A stretch of 64,000 nt of DNA from Flavobacterium ammonificans (lineage in GTDB: Bacteria; Bacteroidota; Bacteroidia; Flavobacteriales; Flavobacteriaceae), in assembly GCF_020886115.1 (NCBI RefSeq), contig NZ_AP025185.1, forward strand, positions 1,054,001-1,118,000, read 5' to 3'. A program made the position numbers and the translations under genes. Position 1 is the first letter of the stretch; the number at the start of each line of letters is the position of its first letter. Shown piece by piece: positions 44,952 to 53,731 of the stretch. The notes below the pieces were generated by a model. That model was not told the origin of the DNA, did not search any database, and saw only the letters and a list, made by a program, of their open reading frames with translations.

Positions 44952-47363
44952 ATGAAGATTTTAAAATTTGGAGGAAAATCATTATCCAATGGAGAAGGAT
45001 TAGATAAAGTAGTTGCAATTATTTTAGACAAGGTGAACCAAGGCGAAAAAATTGCTGTGGTGGTTTCGGCACGTGGCAATGCCACTGATGAATTGGAGGG
45101 AATATTGGATAGTGCTGCTAAAAATGAAAGTTATAAGATAATGTTGGACCAATTCAAATTGGAACAGCAAAATGGTTTTATAGATGTTGATTTTTCAGAG
45201 GAATTTACTGTTCTTGAAAAATTATTTGAAGGTGTAAGCTTAATTGGAGATTACAGCAGCAAAATTAAAGACCAAATTTTGTCGATTGGCGAATTACTTT
45301 CGGCAAAATTACTGACGGCTATTTTGCTAAATAATGGAGTTAACGCGCGTTTTGCTGATAGTAGAGAATTGATAAAAACCGATTCGAAATTTGGCGATGC
45401 ACAACCCATCGAACAAGCCTCTAAGAAAAATGTAATTCAGTATTTCAAAGAGAATGAAGATGCGGTGAATATTGTAACCGGTTTTATTGCTTCGAATGCT
45501 AAAAACGTTACGACTACTTTAGGAAGAAACGGAAGTAATTATACCGCTTCTTTGATTGCTAATTATTTGGATGCGGAAGAATTACAAAACTACACACACG
45601 TAGATGGAATCTACACTGCAAATCCTGATTTAGTGCCTGACGCCAAGAAAATTGATTATTTGACGTTTAACGAGGCAAATGAGTTGGCTAATTTTGGAGC
45701 TACCATTTTACACGCTAAAACGATCATTCCGTTATTGGAAAAAAATATTCCACTTCGTATTTTGAATACTTTCAATCACGAAAATAAAGGAACCTTAATT
45801 CGTTCTACAGCAAGCAAAGAAGGAATCAAAACACTTTCTGTGCTTGAAAATGTAGCTCTGGTCAATTTAGAAGGACGCGGATTACTTGGTAAAACAGGTG
45901 TCGATGCCCGAATTTTCAAAGTAATGGGCGATAATGATATTAGTGTAAGTATCATTTCGCAAGGTTCTTCAGAGAGAGGAATTGGTTTAGTAGTTGATGC
46001 GGATAAAGCATCTTTAGCGATGATCCAATTAGAGAAAGAATTTGAAAATGATTTCTATTCGAAAGACGTGAATAAAATTTCGGTGACGGATAATGTGTCG
46101 GTGATTTCTATCATTGGACAAGATTTAAGCACTTTCCACAAACCATATACCGCTTTGATTAAGAACAAGATTGTTCCGATTTTGTTCAACAACACGGTTA
46201 CGGGTAAAAACGTGAGTTTGGTAGTAAAGAAATCCGAATTGAATCGTGCCTTGAATGTAATTCACGGAGAGATTTTTGGGGTTTCTAAAAAAATCAACAT
46301 TGCTATTTTTGGACACGGATTAGTAGGCGGAACTTTGATTAATCAAATTTTGGAATCGGCTACTGCAATTGAGAAACGTAAAGATGTGAAGTTGAATATT
46401 TTTGCTATCGCCAATTCACAAAATGTACTTTTAAATAAGAATGGAGTAACACCCAACTGGAAAAACGAAATCCAAAACAAAGGAACTTTATATACTATTC
46501 AAGATGTAATTGATTATGCTAATGAGCACCATTTGGAAAACCTAATTGCAGTAGATAATACTGCTAGTGCTGAATTTGTTGAGAATTACATTCCGTTGAT
46601 AGAAAGTAGTTTTGACTTAATTTCGTCAAACAAAGTAGCGAATACCTTGAGCTACAGTTTCTACAAAAAACTGCGTAAAGTATTGGCAGACAATCAAAAA
46701 ACCTATTTGTATGAAACCAATGTTGGTGCTGGTTTGCCATTGATTGATACGATTAAATTATTACACCTTTCAGGAGAAAATATCACTAAAATTAAAGGAG
46801 TGTTTTCAGGTACCTTGAGTTATTTGTTCAATAATTACTCAGCCAAAGACGTTCCGTTCAGTGACATCTTGAAAGAGGCTATTGATAACGGTTATACAGA
46901 ACCCGATCCAAGAGAAGATTTATGTGGAAATGATGTGGGTAGAAAATTGTTAATTTTAGCGCGTGAATTGGATTTGCAAAATGAATTTGAAGAAATTGAA
47001 ATTCAGAATTTAATTCCAGAACATTTGCGTGAAGGAAGCGTATCTGAATTTTTGACTAAATTAAAAGAATTTGATGCGGTCTACGCCAAAATAAAAGCAG
47101 AACAACAACCGAATCACGTGTTGAGATATATCGGCGAATTGTCAGGCGATTTGCAAAGCGACAAAGGAAATTTAGAAGTAAAATTAGTTTCAGTTCCATC
47201 AGATACGGCATTAGGCGGATTGAAAGGATCGGATTCATTCTTCGAAATTTACACAGAATCCTATGGAGATAGACCGATTGTAGTTCAAGGCGCAGGCGCA
47301 GGGTCGGCAGTAACTGCAAGAGGTGTTTTTGGAGATATTTTGAGGTTATCGGATAAAGGATAA
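44952..47363 (+). CDS. thrA: Bifunctional aspartate kinase/homoserine dehydrogenase
   Basis: 803 residues. The N-terminal aspartokinase part starts MKILKFGGKSLSNGEG and has TTLGRNGSNYTASLIA; a pair of ACT-like regulatory domains lies near residues 290-440. The C-terminal homoserine dehydrogenase begins near residue 460 with NIAIFGHGLVGGTLI (NAD(P)-binding) and has TNVGAGLPLIDTIKLLHLSG and GNDVGRKLLILARE. It supplies homoserine for metX, just upstream, and for threonine. The position in the methionine operon suggests it is the methionine-linked enzyme of this organism. Confidence 0.96.
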   Translation: MKILKFGGKSLSNGEGLDKVVAIILDKVNQGEKIAVVVSARGNATDELEGILDSAAKNESYKIMLDQFKLEQQNGFIDVDFSEEFTVLEKLFEGVSLIGDYSSKIKDQILSIGELLSAKLLTAILLNNGVNARFADSRELIKTDSKFGDAQPIEQASKKNVIQYFKENEDAVNIVTGFIASNAKNVTTTLGRNGSNYTASLIANYLDAEELQNYTHVDGIYTANPDLVPDAKKIDYLTFNEANELANFGATILHAKTIIPLLEKNIPLRILNTFNHENKGTLIRSTASKEGIKTLSVLENVALVNLEGRGLLGKTGVDARIFKVMGDNDISVSIISQGSSERGIGLVVDADKASLAMIQLEKEFENDFYSKDVNKISVTDNVSVISIIGQDLSTFHKPYTALIKNKIVPILFNNTVTGKNVSLVVKKSELNRALNVIHGEIFGVSKKINIAIFGHGLVGGTLINQILESATAIEKRKDVKLNIFAIANSQNVLLNKNGVTPNWKNEIQNKGTLYTIQDVIDYANEHHLENLIAVDNTASAEFVENYIPLIESSFDLISSNKVANTLSYSFYKKLRKVLADNQKTYLYETNVGAGLPLIDTIKLLHLSGENITKIKGVFSGTLSYLFNNYSAKDVPFSDILKEAIDNGYTEPDPREDLCGNDVGRKLLILARELDLQNEFEEIEIQNLIPEHLREGSVSEFLTKLKEFDAVYAKIKAEQQPNHVLRYIGELSGDLQSDKGNLEVKLVSVPSDTALGGLKGSDSFFEIYTESYGDRPIVVQGAGAGSAVTARGVFGDILRLSDKG

Positions 47364-47402
47364 GATTTCAAATTTCAGATTTACGATTTTAAAAACAAAC
47401 AA

Positions 47403-47828
47403 ATGAAAATAACATTAGAAAGAGTAAATGATAACTTTCATTTTCAATTAAAAAATGATAGAGGGCATCTTGTCAATGTGGATGCGCGTCCAGAGTATGG
47501 AGGAAACGATATGGGGCCAAGTCCAATGGAATTGGTTTTGATGGGTGTTGCGGGTTGTAGCGGAATTGATATGATTTCAATTTTGAAAAAACAACGTCAA
47601 GAAATCACGTCTTTTAAAGCTGAGGTAGAAGGGGAACGAGTTCCTGTTGGAGAGGCAAATCCTTTCAAAACAATCCACGTGGTTTTCTTTTTGGAAGGCC
47701 CAATTAATGAAGACAAAGCAGCTAAAGCGGCAAAATTATCCTTTGAAAAATATTGTTCGGTTTCCAAAACATTGGAGCCAACGGCAACCATTTTGTACAA
47801 AGTAGTATTGAATAACAAACCATTGTAG
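47403..47828 (+). CDS. OsmC family thiol-dependent peroxidase-like protein
   Basis: 141 residues. The two conserved cysteines of the OsmC/Ohr fold are Cys52 (VAGCSGIDMISIL) and Cys118 (KYCSVSKTL). The N-terminal beta-rich half and MGPSPMELVLMGVAGC motif fit the YhfA-like subgroup. It may reduce peroxides or act on reactive sulfur species, which would suit its place between thrA and metZ in a sulfur operon, but that role is inferred. A GATTTACGATTTT repeat-type sequence lies in the gap before it. Confidence 0.9.
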   Translation: MKITLERVNDNFHFQLKNDRGHLVNVDARPEYGGNDMGPSPMELVLMGVAGCSGIDMISILKKQRQEITSFKAEVEGERVPVGEANPFKTIHVVFFLEGPINEDKAAKAAKLSFEKYCSVSKTLEPTATILYKVVLNNKPL

Positions 47829-47896
47829 TTTAGGCAAGATGTCTGGATTTAATAGTCCAACAACTTTAAACCTTAAACTTTAAACAAATAAATGAA

Positions 47897-49069
47897 ATGA
47901 ACGAACACGATTTTGGTTTTGAAACTCAAGCGATACGCGGTCAATTAGAAAGAACACAATATTTGGAGCATTCAGTGCCTTTGTACTTAACCTCTAGTTT
48001 TGTTTTTGAAGATGCTGAAGATATGCGCGCTTCTTTTGCAGACGAAAAAGAGCGCAATATTTATAGCCGTTATAGTAATCCTAATACGATTGAATTCATT
48101 AATAAAGTGTGCCAAATGGAAGGTGCCGAAACCGGTTTTGCTTTTGCATCAGGTATGGCAGCCGTGTATTCTACTTTTGCCACTCTATTGAAATCTGGAG
48201 ATCATATTGTTTCAGCAAGTAGTGTTTTTGGAGCAACGCATTCGTTGTTTGTAAACTATTTTCCGAAATGGAATATTGAAACTACTTATTTTGACATTAA
48301 TGCTCCAGAGACAATAGAAAGTTGTATCCAACCCAATACTAAAATTTTATTTGCAGAGTCGCCAACGAATCCTGCGGTAGATATTATCGATTTGGAATTG
48401 TTGGGAAATATTGCCAAAAAACACAATTTGATTTTAATCATTGACAACTGTTTTGCAACGCCGTATTTGCAACAGCCTATCAAATGGGGAGCAGATTTGG
48501 TGATCCATTCCGCTACTAAATTGATGGATGGACAAGGGCGTGTTTTGGGCGGAATCACAGTTGGTAGAGCTGATTTGATTAAAGATATTTATCTTTTTTC
48601 TCGATTAACAGGACCTACTTTATCTCCGTTTAATGCGTGGGTTTTGTCAAAAAGTCTGGAAACATTAGCCGTTCGTTTAGAGAAACATTGCGAAAATGCG
48701 TTAAAAGTAGTCGAGTTTTTAGAAAACCATCCTCAAGTAAATAAAGTTAAATATCCCTTCTTGAAATCGCATCCTCAGCACGCTATTGCGCAAAAGCAAA
48801 TGAAGTTAGGAGGCAATATTGTCGCTTTCGAAATCAAAGGCGGAATCGAAGCTGGAAGAGCCTTTTTGGATAAAATAAAATTATGCTCTCTGTCGCCAAA
48901 TCTTGGAGACACCAGAACAATTGTTACTCATCCAGCATCAACAACACATAGTAAATTATCTGTTCAAGAACGTTTAGCGGTAAGCATAACTGATGGTTTA
49001 GTTCGTGTTTCGGTAGGTTTAGAAACGGTTGCGGATGTAATTGCTGATTTGGAACAAGCCTTGTCTTAA
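47897..49069 (+). CDS. metZ: O-acyl-homoserine sulfhydrylase (Cys/Met metabolism PLP enzyme)
   Basis: 390 residues. The pyridoxal phosphate lysine is Lys208 in HSATKLMDGQGRVLGG. Other family features are SRYSNPNTIEF, AFASGMAAVYSTF, DNCFATPYLQQP and the C-terminal TRTIVTHPASTTH and RVSVGLETVADV. It belongs to the trans-sulfuration group; the operon with metX and the lack of a cystathionine beta-lyase nearby favour direct sulfhydrylation of O-acetylhomoserine (or O-succinylhomoserine) with sulfide to homocysteine. The ATGA-like leader begins with a short T/A-rich gap. Confidence 0.9.
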   Translation: MNEHDFGFETQAIRGQLERTQYLEHSVPLYLTSSFVFEDAEDMRASFADEKERNIYSRYSNPNTIEFINKVCQMEGAETGFAFASGMAAVYSTFATLLKSGDHIVSASSVFGATHSLFVNYFPKWNIETTYFDINAPETIESCIQPNTKILFAESPTNPAVDIIDLELLGNIAKKHNLILIIDNCFATPYLQQPIKWGADLVIHSATKLMDGQGRVLGGITVGRADLIKDIYLFSRLTGPTLSPFNAWVLSKSLETLAVRLEKHCENALKVVEFLENHPQVNKVKYPFLKSHPQHAIAQKQMKLGGNIVAFEIKGGIEAGRAFLDKIKLCSLSPNLGDTRTIVTHPASTTHSKLSVQERLAVSITDGLVRVSVGLETVADVIADLEQALS

Positions 49070-49070
49070 A

Positions 49071-49142
49071 ATTTACGATTTGAATATTGGATTTACGATT
49101 TAGTGTTATAATTTAGCACATCGTAAATCCCACATCGTAAAT
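49071..49142. repeat. Nested palindrome of ATTTACGAT repeats between metZ and the Rrf2 gene
   Basis: Two direct copies of ATTTACGAT (49071-49079 and 49091-49099) face two inverted copies (49120-49128 and 49134-49142). The inner arms extend to a perfect 11-base-pair stem (49089-49099 with 49120-49130). The structure fills the gap between the metZ stop and the regulator gene. The same word is found once near 47378-47390 before the OsmC gene. Confidence 0.8.
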
Positions 49143-49156
49143 CGTACATATAATTC

Positions 49157-49567
49157 ATGTTATCAAAGAAAACAAAATACGGAATAAAAGCATTGACTTT
49201 CTTGGCGCGCCAAGAGAATCAAACGCCAGTGCAAATTGCTGAAATAGCAAAGAGCGAGCATATTTCGATTAAGTTTTTAGAAAGCATTTTATTATTGTTA
49301 CGTCATTCCGGTTTTTTGGGTGCCAAAAAAGGAAAAGGGGGCGGATATTATTTAATTAAAGATCCCAAAGACATCAATATGGCGCATGTGTATCGTATTT
49401 TAGAAGGCCCCATTGCATTACTACCTTGCGTAAGTCACAATTTTTATGAAAAATGTGATGATTGTGTGGACGAAGCTAGTTGTTCAGTACACAAATTAAT
49501 GACCGAAGTCCGCGATAACACGCTGATGATACTCGAAAACAACACCCTCGCAGACGTCTCTTTTTAA
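49157..49567 (+). CDS. Rrf2-family transcriptional regulator with four cysteines
   Basis: 136 residues. The winged helix-turn-helix of the Rrf2 family has MLSKKTKYGIKALTFLA, VQIAEIAKSEHISIKFLESI and KGKGGGYYLIKDP. The C-terminal part has Cys91, Cys100, Cys103 and Cys109 with His113, reminiscent of IscR/NsrR/CymR-type sensor sites. It lies at the head of the sulfate-assimilation genes, before a separate strong promoter, and is therefore a good candidate to control them in response to cysteine supply or iron-sulfur status. Regulation of the operon is an inference from position. Confidence 0.9.
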   Translation: MLSKKTKYGIKALTFLARQENQTPVQIAEIAKSEHISIKFLESILLLLRHSGFLGAKKGKGGGYYLIKDPKDINMAHVYRILEGPIALLPCVSHNFYEKCDDCVDEASCSVHKLMTEVRDNTLMILENNTLADVSF

Positions 49568-49590
49568 ATCTAAACTTTTTTAAATTTCAT

Positions 49591-49620
49591 TTTGTATTTA
49601 GTAAAAAAGTACTATTTTTG
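49591..49620 (+). promoter_or_regulatory. Promoter for the sulfate-assimilation operon
   Basis: TTTG at 49591-49594 and TATTTTTG at 49613-49620, spaced by 18 bases: an exact match to the Bacteroidota promoter. The predicted start is near 49627. A CTAGTCCGATAG inverted repeat (CTA, six bases, TAG) lies just downstream (49634-49645) and could be an operator for the adjacent Rrf2 regulator. Confidence 0.7.
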
Positions 49621-49688
49621 CACTTTAATCTACTAGTCCGATAGGGAAATAGATTTTAACGAATCAATTTTATGAAAAAGTAGTACTA

Positions 49689-50591
49689 ATGAGTCAAGAA
49701 GTTAAAGAAAATACAGTTTCAGTAAACGCAAAAGTACCTTTCAAACAACGTTTGTGGGTTATTATTCCAGTTGCTTTATTGGTAGGCTTGATTTCTAATT
49801 TAATCTACAACCATCATGCGGAGTTTTCTTGGGATGGTTTAGTCGCAGATTTTGATCAAGAATTTTTAATCTTTTTCTCAATTGGAGTATTTGCTCAGTT
49901 AGTAGACGGCACTTTAGGAATGGGGTATGGAGCTACTTCCACTTCGTTTTTATTGGCTTATGGTATTCCGCCTGCAATCAGCAGTACAGGAGTTCACGTT
50001 GCAGAGATGTTTACTACGGGAGTTTCGGCTATATCGCACCATCGTTTTGGAAATATCAACAAAAAACTAGTGCGACATTTGTTAATTCCTGGAGTTTTGG
50101 GTTCTGTTACAGGAGCCTATTTGCTGTCTGATGTGATTGACGGAGATGTAATAAAGCCATTTATTGCGGTGTATATGATTGCATTGGCGATCATCATTAT
50201 CAGAAAAGCAGCTCAAAAGAAGATAGTCAAAAAGAAGACCAAACGATTAAGTATTCTTGCTTCTTTTGGAGGTTTTATGGACGCTGTTGGTGGTGGTGGT
50301 TGGGGACCAATTGTAACCTCTACATTGTTAGGACGTGGTAGAAATCCACGCTACACAATTGGTTCTGTAAATGCTGCCGAGTTTGCTGTTTCTTTCGCCA
50401 GTGGGGTAACTTTTATGCTTTTTGGTGGAATAGAAGGTTGGCAGGTAATTATTGGTTTGATTTTAGGTGGCGTAATTGCAGCACCTATTGCAGCAATTTT
50501 AGTAAATAAAATTAAAAGGCAACCCATGATGATTGCAGTAGGAATTTTAATTATCATTTTAAGTTTACGAACCTTATATAAATTACTATAA
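49689..50591 (+). CDS. TauE/SafE family sulfite/sulfur-anion transporter
   Basis: 300 residues, about eight membrane helices. The TauE/SafE motif GTLGMGYGATSTSFLLAYGIPP near residues 76-97 and its repeat in the second half (FGGFMDAVGGGGWGPIVTSTLLG) are clear. Family members move sulfite, sulfoacetate or related anions. At the head of a sulfate-reduction operon with no other sulfate transporter in the window, it might import sulfate or export excess sulfite; the direction is not shown by the sequence. Its last base overlaps the cysH start (TAATG). A start-stop mini-frame MKK lies just before it. Confidence 0.9.
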   Translation: MSQEVKENTVSVNAKVPFKQRLWVIIPVALLVGLISNLIYNHHAEFSWDGLVADFDQEFLIFFSIGVFAQLVDGTLGMGYGATSTSFLLAYGIPPAISSTGVHVAEMFTTGVSAISHHRFGNINKKLVRHLLIPGVLGSVTGAYLLSDVIDGDVIKPFIAVYMIALAIIIIRKAAQKKIVKKKTKRLSILASFGGFMDAVGGGGWGPIVTSTLLGRGRNPRYTIGSVNAAEFAVSFASGVTFMLFGGIEGWQVIIGLILGGVIAAPIAAILVNKIKRQPMMIAVGILIIILSLRTLYKLL

Positions 50592-51292
50592 TGAGTACAT
50601 CAGTCGTAGCCAGTTTATTGGAAAAAACAAAGGACTTCTCTATTGAGGAAACGCTTGCTTTTTTGGCTAAGGAATATCCAAATCAAGTGGTTTTTTCTAC
50701 TTCTTTTGGGCAAGAAGATCAGGTAATTATCGATTTTATTGGTCAAAATCAGTTGCCAATAACGGTTTTTACTTTAGATACAGGACGTTTGTTCCAAGAA
50801 ACCTACGATGTTTTTCATAAGACTGTGAAAAAATATAAAACGGAAATTAAAACCTATTTTCCTGATACTGCTGCGGTAGAAACTTTGTTGAATCAGAAAG
50901 GACCGAATAGTTTTTATGATTCGGTAGAAAATAGAAAAGAATGTTGTTTCATTCGAAAAGTAGCGCCCTTAACCAAAGCTTTGAAAGGCAATGCCATTTG
51001 GATAACCGGTTTAAGAGCAGAGCAATCAGAGAATAGAAGTGATTTGAACTTTTTTGAATACGACGCCCATTTTGATATTGTCAAATTCAATCCATTGTTA
51101 AAATGGACGTTACAAGAAGTGGAAGCACATCTAGAAAAGAATAACGTACCTCAAAACACCTTGCACAAACAAGGCTTTGTAAGTATTGGTTGCGCACCTT
51201 GTACCAGAGCGATTTTGCCAGGAGAAGATATCAGAGCAGGAAGATGGTCTTGGGAATCGAGCCACAAAGAATGTGGGTTACACCAAAAATAA
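50591..51292 (+). CDS. cysH: APS/PAPS reductase of the iron-sulfur (CysH) type
   Basis: 233 residues. It has the four cysteines of the [4Fe-4S]-containing adenylyl-sulfate reductases: Cys118-Cys119 (KECCFIRKV) and Cys201-Cys204 (GCAPCTRAI), plus the catalytic C-terminal cysteine Cys228 in KECGLH. The nucleotide site includes FSTSFGQEDQV and TLDTGRLFQET. The cysteine pairs point to APS as substrate, and no cysC kinase is seen here, in agreement. It reduces the activated sulfate to sulfite. It overlaps tauE by one base and lies 75 bases before cysD. Confidence 0.93.
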   Translation: MSTSVVASLLEKTKDFSIEETLAFLAKEYPNQVVFSTSFGQEDQVIIDFIGQNQLPITVFTLDTGRLFQETYDVFHKTVKKYKTEIKTYFPDTAAVETLLNQKGPNSFYDSVENRKECCFIRKVAPLTKALKGNAIWITGLRAEQSENRSDLNFFEYDAHFDIVKFNPLLKWTLQEVEAHLEKNNVPQNTLHKQGFVSIGCAPCTRAILPGEDIRAGRWSWESSHKECGLHQK

Positions 51293-51367
51293 ATTATGAA
51301 TTATGAGTTTTGAAAGGTGAATTCTAAATCTTTCAATCTTTTAATTTTTCAATATTAAATTAATAAA

Positions 51368-52267
51368 ATGAGTTCAATAGTAAAAACAAATGCTTTAGAA
51401 TGCGAAGCGATCTATATTTTTAGAGAAGTAATTGCTCAATTTGAAAAACCCGTATTGCTTTTTTCAGGTGGAAAAGATTCAATTACATTAGTACGTTTAG
51501 CACAAAAAGCCTTTTTTCCTGCCAAAATTCCTTTTCCATTGTTGCACGTAGATACTGGACACAACTTTCCTGAGACGATTGAATTTAGAGATAAATTGGT
51601 AGCCGAATTAGGGTTAGAATTAATTGTTCGCAATGTACAAGATGCTATTGATCAAGGAAAAGTAGTTGAAGAATCTGGGAAATATTCGAGTAGAAATAGC
51701 TTACAGACGACTACACTTTTGGATGCGATTGAAGAATTCAAATTTGATGCTTGTATTGGAGGAGCGCGAAGAGATGAAGAAAAAGCAAGAGCGAAAGAAC
51801 GAATTTTTTCGGTACGTGATGATTTTGGTCAGTGGGATGAAAAAAACCAACGTCCTGAATTGTTTGATTTGTTGAACGGAAAAATTGAGTTGGGACAAAA
51901 CGTTCGTGTTTTCCCAATTTCGAACTGGACAGAATTAGACGTTTGGAGTTATATCGAACAAGAAGGAATCGAAATTCCATCGATTTATTTTTCACACAAA
52001 CGTAAAGTATTTTTGAGAGACGGGTTGATTTGGTCGCATTCGCCATTTGTTTACCAAGAGGAAGATGAAGAAATTGAAGAGAGAATTGTTCGTTTTAGAA
52101 CGGTAGGTGATATGAGTTGTACGGCGGCTGTTGAATCATATGCAGCTACTATTCAAGAAGTAGTAGGAGAAATTCGATCCTCAACCATTTCTGAAAGAGG
52201 GGCTAGAATTGACGATAAACGTTCAGAAGCGGCAATGGAGAAAAGAAAACAACAAGGGTACTTTTAA
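51368..52267 (+). CDS. cysD: Sulfate adenylyltransferase subunit 2
   Basis: 299 residues. The PP-loop of the N-type ATP pyrophosphatase fold is FSGGKDSITLVRLA, with HVDTGHNFPETIEFRD, GGARRDEEKARAKER and the C-terminal KRKQQGYF typical of CysD. With the GTPase CysN it forms APS from sulfate and ATP. The stop is directly followed by a G/C-rich palindromic element that forms the entire spacer to cysN. Confidence 0.97.
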   Translation: MSSIVKTNALECEAIYIFREVIAQFEKPVLLFSGGKDSITLVRLAQKAFFPAKIPFPLLHVDTGHNFPETIEFRDKLVAELGLELIVRNVQDAIDQGKVVEESGKYSSRNSLQTTTLLDAIEEFKFDACIGGARRDEEKARAKERIFSVRDDFGQWDEKNQRPELFDLLNGKIELGQNVRVFPISNWTELDVWSYIEQEGIEIPSIYFSHKRKVFLRDGLIWSHSPFVYQEEDEEIEERIVRFRTVGDMSCTAAVESYAATIQEVVGEIRSSTISERGARIDDKRSEAAMEKRKQQGYF

Positions 52268-52376
52268 GCCACCTAACCCCATAGGGGGAACGAAGGAGTA
52301 ATATACAATAAACAAAATATTAATTTAAAATCAAAACTCAGCTCCCTCCCTTTTGGGGAGGGCTGGGGAGGGGCTT
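52268..52376 (+). repeat. Palindromic intergenic element, copy 1 (cysD-cysN spacer)
   Basis: About 109 bases, starting on the base after the cysD stop and ending on the base before the cysN ATG. The left end is C-rich then G-rich (CCTAACCCCATAGGGGG, 52274-52288 region), the middle is AT-rich (TTAATTTAAAATCA), and the right end (52341-52374) is the imperfect inverted counterpart CTCCCTCCCTTTTGGGGAGG. Each end also folds on itself. It is closely related to copy 2 at 53622-53731. No transposase is present. Confidence 0.85.
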
Positions 52377-53621
52377 ATGGAAGTTTTAAAAATAGCAACA
52401 GCAGGAAGTGTAGATGACGGAAAGAGTACTTTAATCGGGAGGTTATTGTATGACACCAAATCATTGACTACGGATAAAATTGAAGCAATAGAAAAAAGCA
52501 GCAAGCAAAAAGGCTACGATTATCTTGACTTTTCTTTGGCTACGGATGGTTTAGTTGCCGAAAGAGAGCAGGGGATTACGATTGATGTGGCTCATATTTA
52601 TTTTTCGACTGCAAAGAAAAGTTACATTATTGCCGATACTCCAGGTCACGTAGAATATACGCGTAATATGGTAACAGGAGCTTCGACTTCTCAAGTGTCG
52701 ATCATTTTGATTGATGCTCGTAAAGGAGTGATTGAGCAAACTTACCGACACTTCTTTATCAATAATTTATTGCGTGTGAAAGAGGTAATTGTTGCAGTAA
52801 ACAAAATGGACTTAGTCGATTATTCAGAAGAAGTTTTTAACAAAATCAAAGCCGACTTCCAAGCTTTGAATGCCAAAAGTTCATTCAAAGAACAAAACGT
52901 AAGTTACATTCCCTTAAGTGCTATTAACGGCGGAAATGTAGCTGATAAATCAGAAAATATGCCTTGGTACACTGGGCAAACAGTTTTGGAACATTTAGAA
53001 GATTTATCTCCAGAAGATGTGTTCGAAACTGGTAAAACACGTTTTCCTGTGCAAACAGTGATTCGTCCAAAAACCGAAGAATACCACGACTTTAGGGGTT
53101 ATGCTGGAAAATTATATGGAAACTCAATTCAAGTTGGCGATGCCGTTACGGTATTACCTTCGTTAACCGAATCTAAAGTGTCCAAAATTCACTTCTTTGA
53201 CCAACAATTTGATGAAGCCAAAGCGGGTTCGTCTATTGTAGTTGAATTGGAAAACGACATCAATGTGACTCGTGGCGACATGATTGTAAAATCAGGAGAA
53301 TTACCGCAAGTAGAAAAAGATATTAATGCGACTATTTGTTGGATGGACAGCAAGAAATTAGTGCCAGGAACCAAGTATTTGGTGCAACACAATACGAACA
53401 GAGTTTTGGCTAAAATTGACGCTATCAAAAATGTAATTGCAACGGATTATTCCGGAGCTGTTCCTGCTACACAATTAGCCATAAACGAAATTGGAGAAGT
53501 GACTATCAAATTAAGCAAAGCATTGTATTTTGATAAATACAACGATAATAAATCAAATGGAGCGTTTATTTTAATTGACGCTAATACCAACACAACAGCG
53601 GGAGTTGGATTTATAAAATAA
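52377..53621 (+). CDS. cysN: Sulfate adenylyltransferase subunit 1 (GTPase)
   Basis: 414 residues from the ATG at 52377; an upstream frame through the repeat element was rejected. The G-domain motifs are GSVDDGKST (residues 10-18), DTPGHVEY and NKMD, followed by the elongation-factor-like domains 2 and 3. The length shows CysN alone, without a fused CysC kinase. It drives APS synthesis with CysD. The gene is bracketed by two related palindromic elements, and its start codon directly follows a G-rich repeat end that could act as a ribosome-binding sequence. Confidence 0.97.
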   Translation: MEVLKIATAGSVDDGKSTLIGRLLYDTKSLTTDKIEAIEKSSKQKGYDYLDFSLATDGLVAEREQGITIDVAHIYFSTAKKSYIIADTPGHVEYTRNMVTGASTSQVSIILIDARKGVIEQTYRHFFINNLLRVKEVIVAVNKMDLVDYSEEVFNKIKADFQALNAKSSFKEQNVSYIPLSAINGGNVADKSENMPWYTGQTVLEHLEDLSPEDVFETGKTRFPVQTVIRPKTEEYHDFRGYAGKLYGNSIQVGDAVTVLPSLTESKVSKIHFFDQQFDEAKAGSSIVVELENDINVTRGDMIVKSGELPQVEKDINATICWMDSKKLVPGTKYLVQHNTNRVLAKIDAIKNVIATDYSGAVPATQLAINEIGEVTIKLSKALYFDKYNDNKSNGAFILIDANTNTTAGVGFIK

Positions 53622-53731
53622 CAGCCCCCTAACCCCCAAAGGGGGGATGAAGGAGCTACACAAACTAAAGAATAGTAATTTAAAATCAGAACTCGGCTCC
53701 CTCCCCTTTGGGGAGGGCTGGGGTGGGGCTT
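53622..53731 (+). repeat. Palindromic intergenic element, copy 2 (cysN-sulfite reductase spacer)
   Basis: About 110 bases filling the whole gap from the cysN stop to the next ATG. The left end 53624-53656 (CCCCCTAACCCCCAAAGGGG core) is an imperfect inverted repeat of the right end 53696-53729 (CTCCCCTTTGGGGAGGGCTG core). The middle shares TAATTTAAAATCA with copy 1. The two copies are in the same orientation with cysN between them. Confidence 0.88.

Noticed and set aside
52268..53731. cysN with its flanking repeats as a composite transposon
   Set aside because: No transposase, no clear target-site duplication, and the enclosed gene is a native operon member in its usual order.
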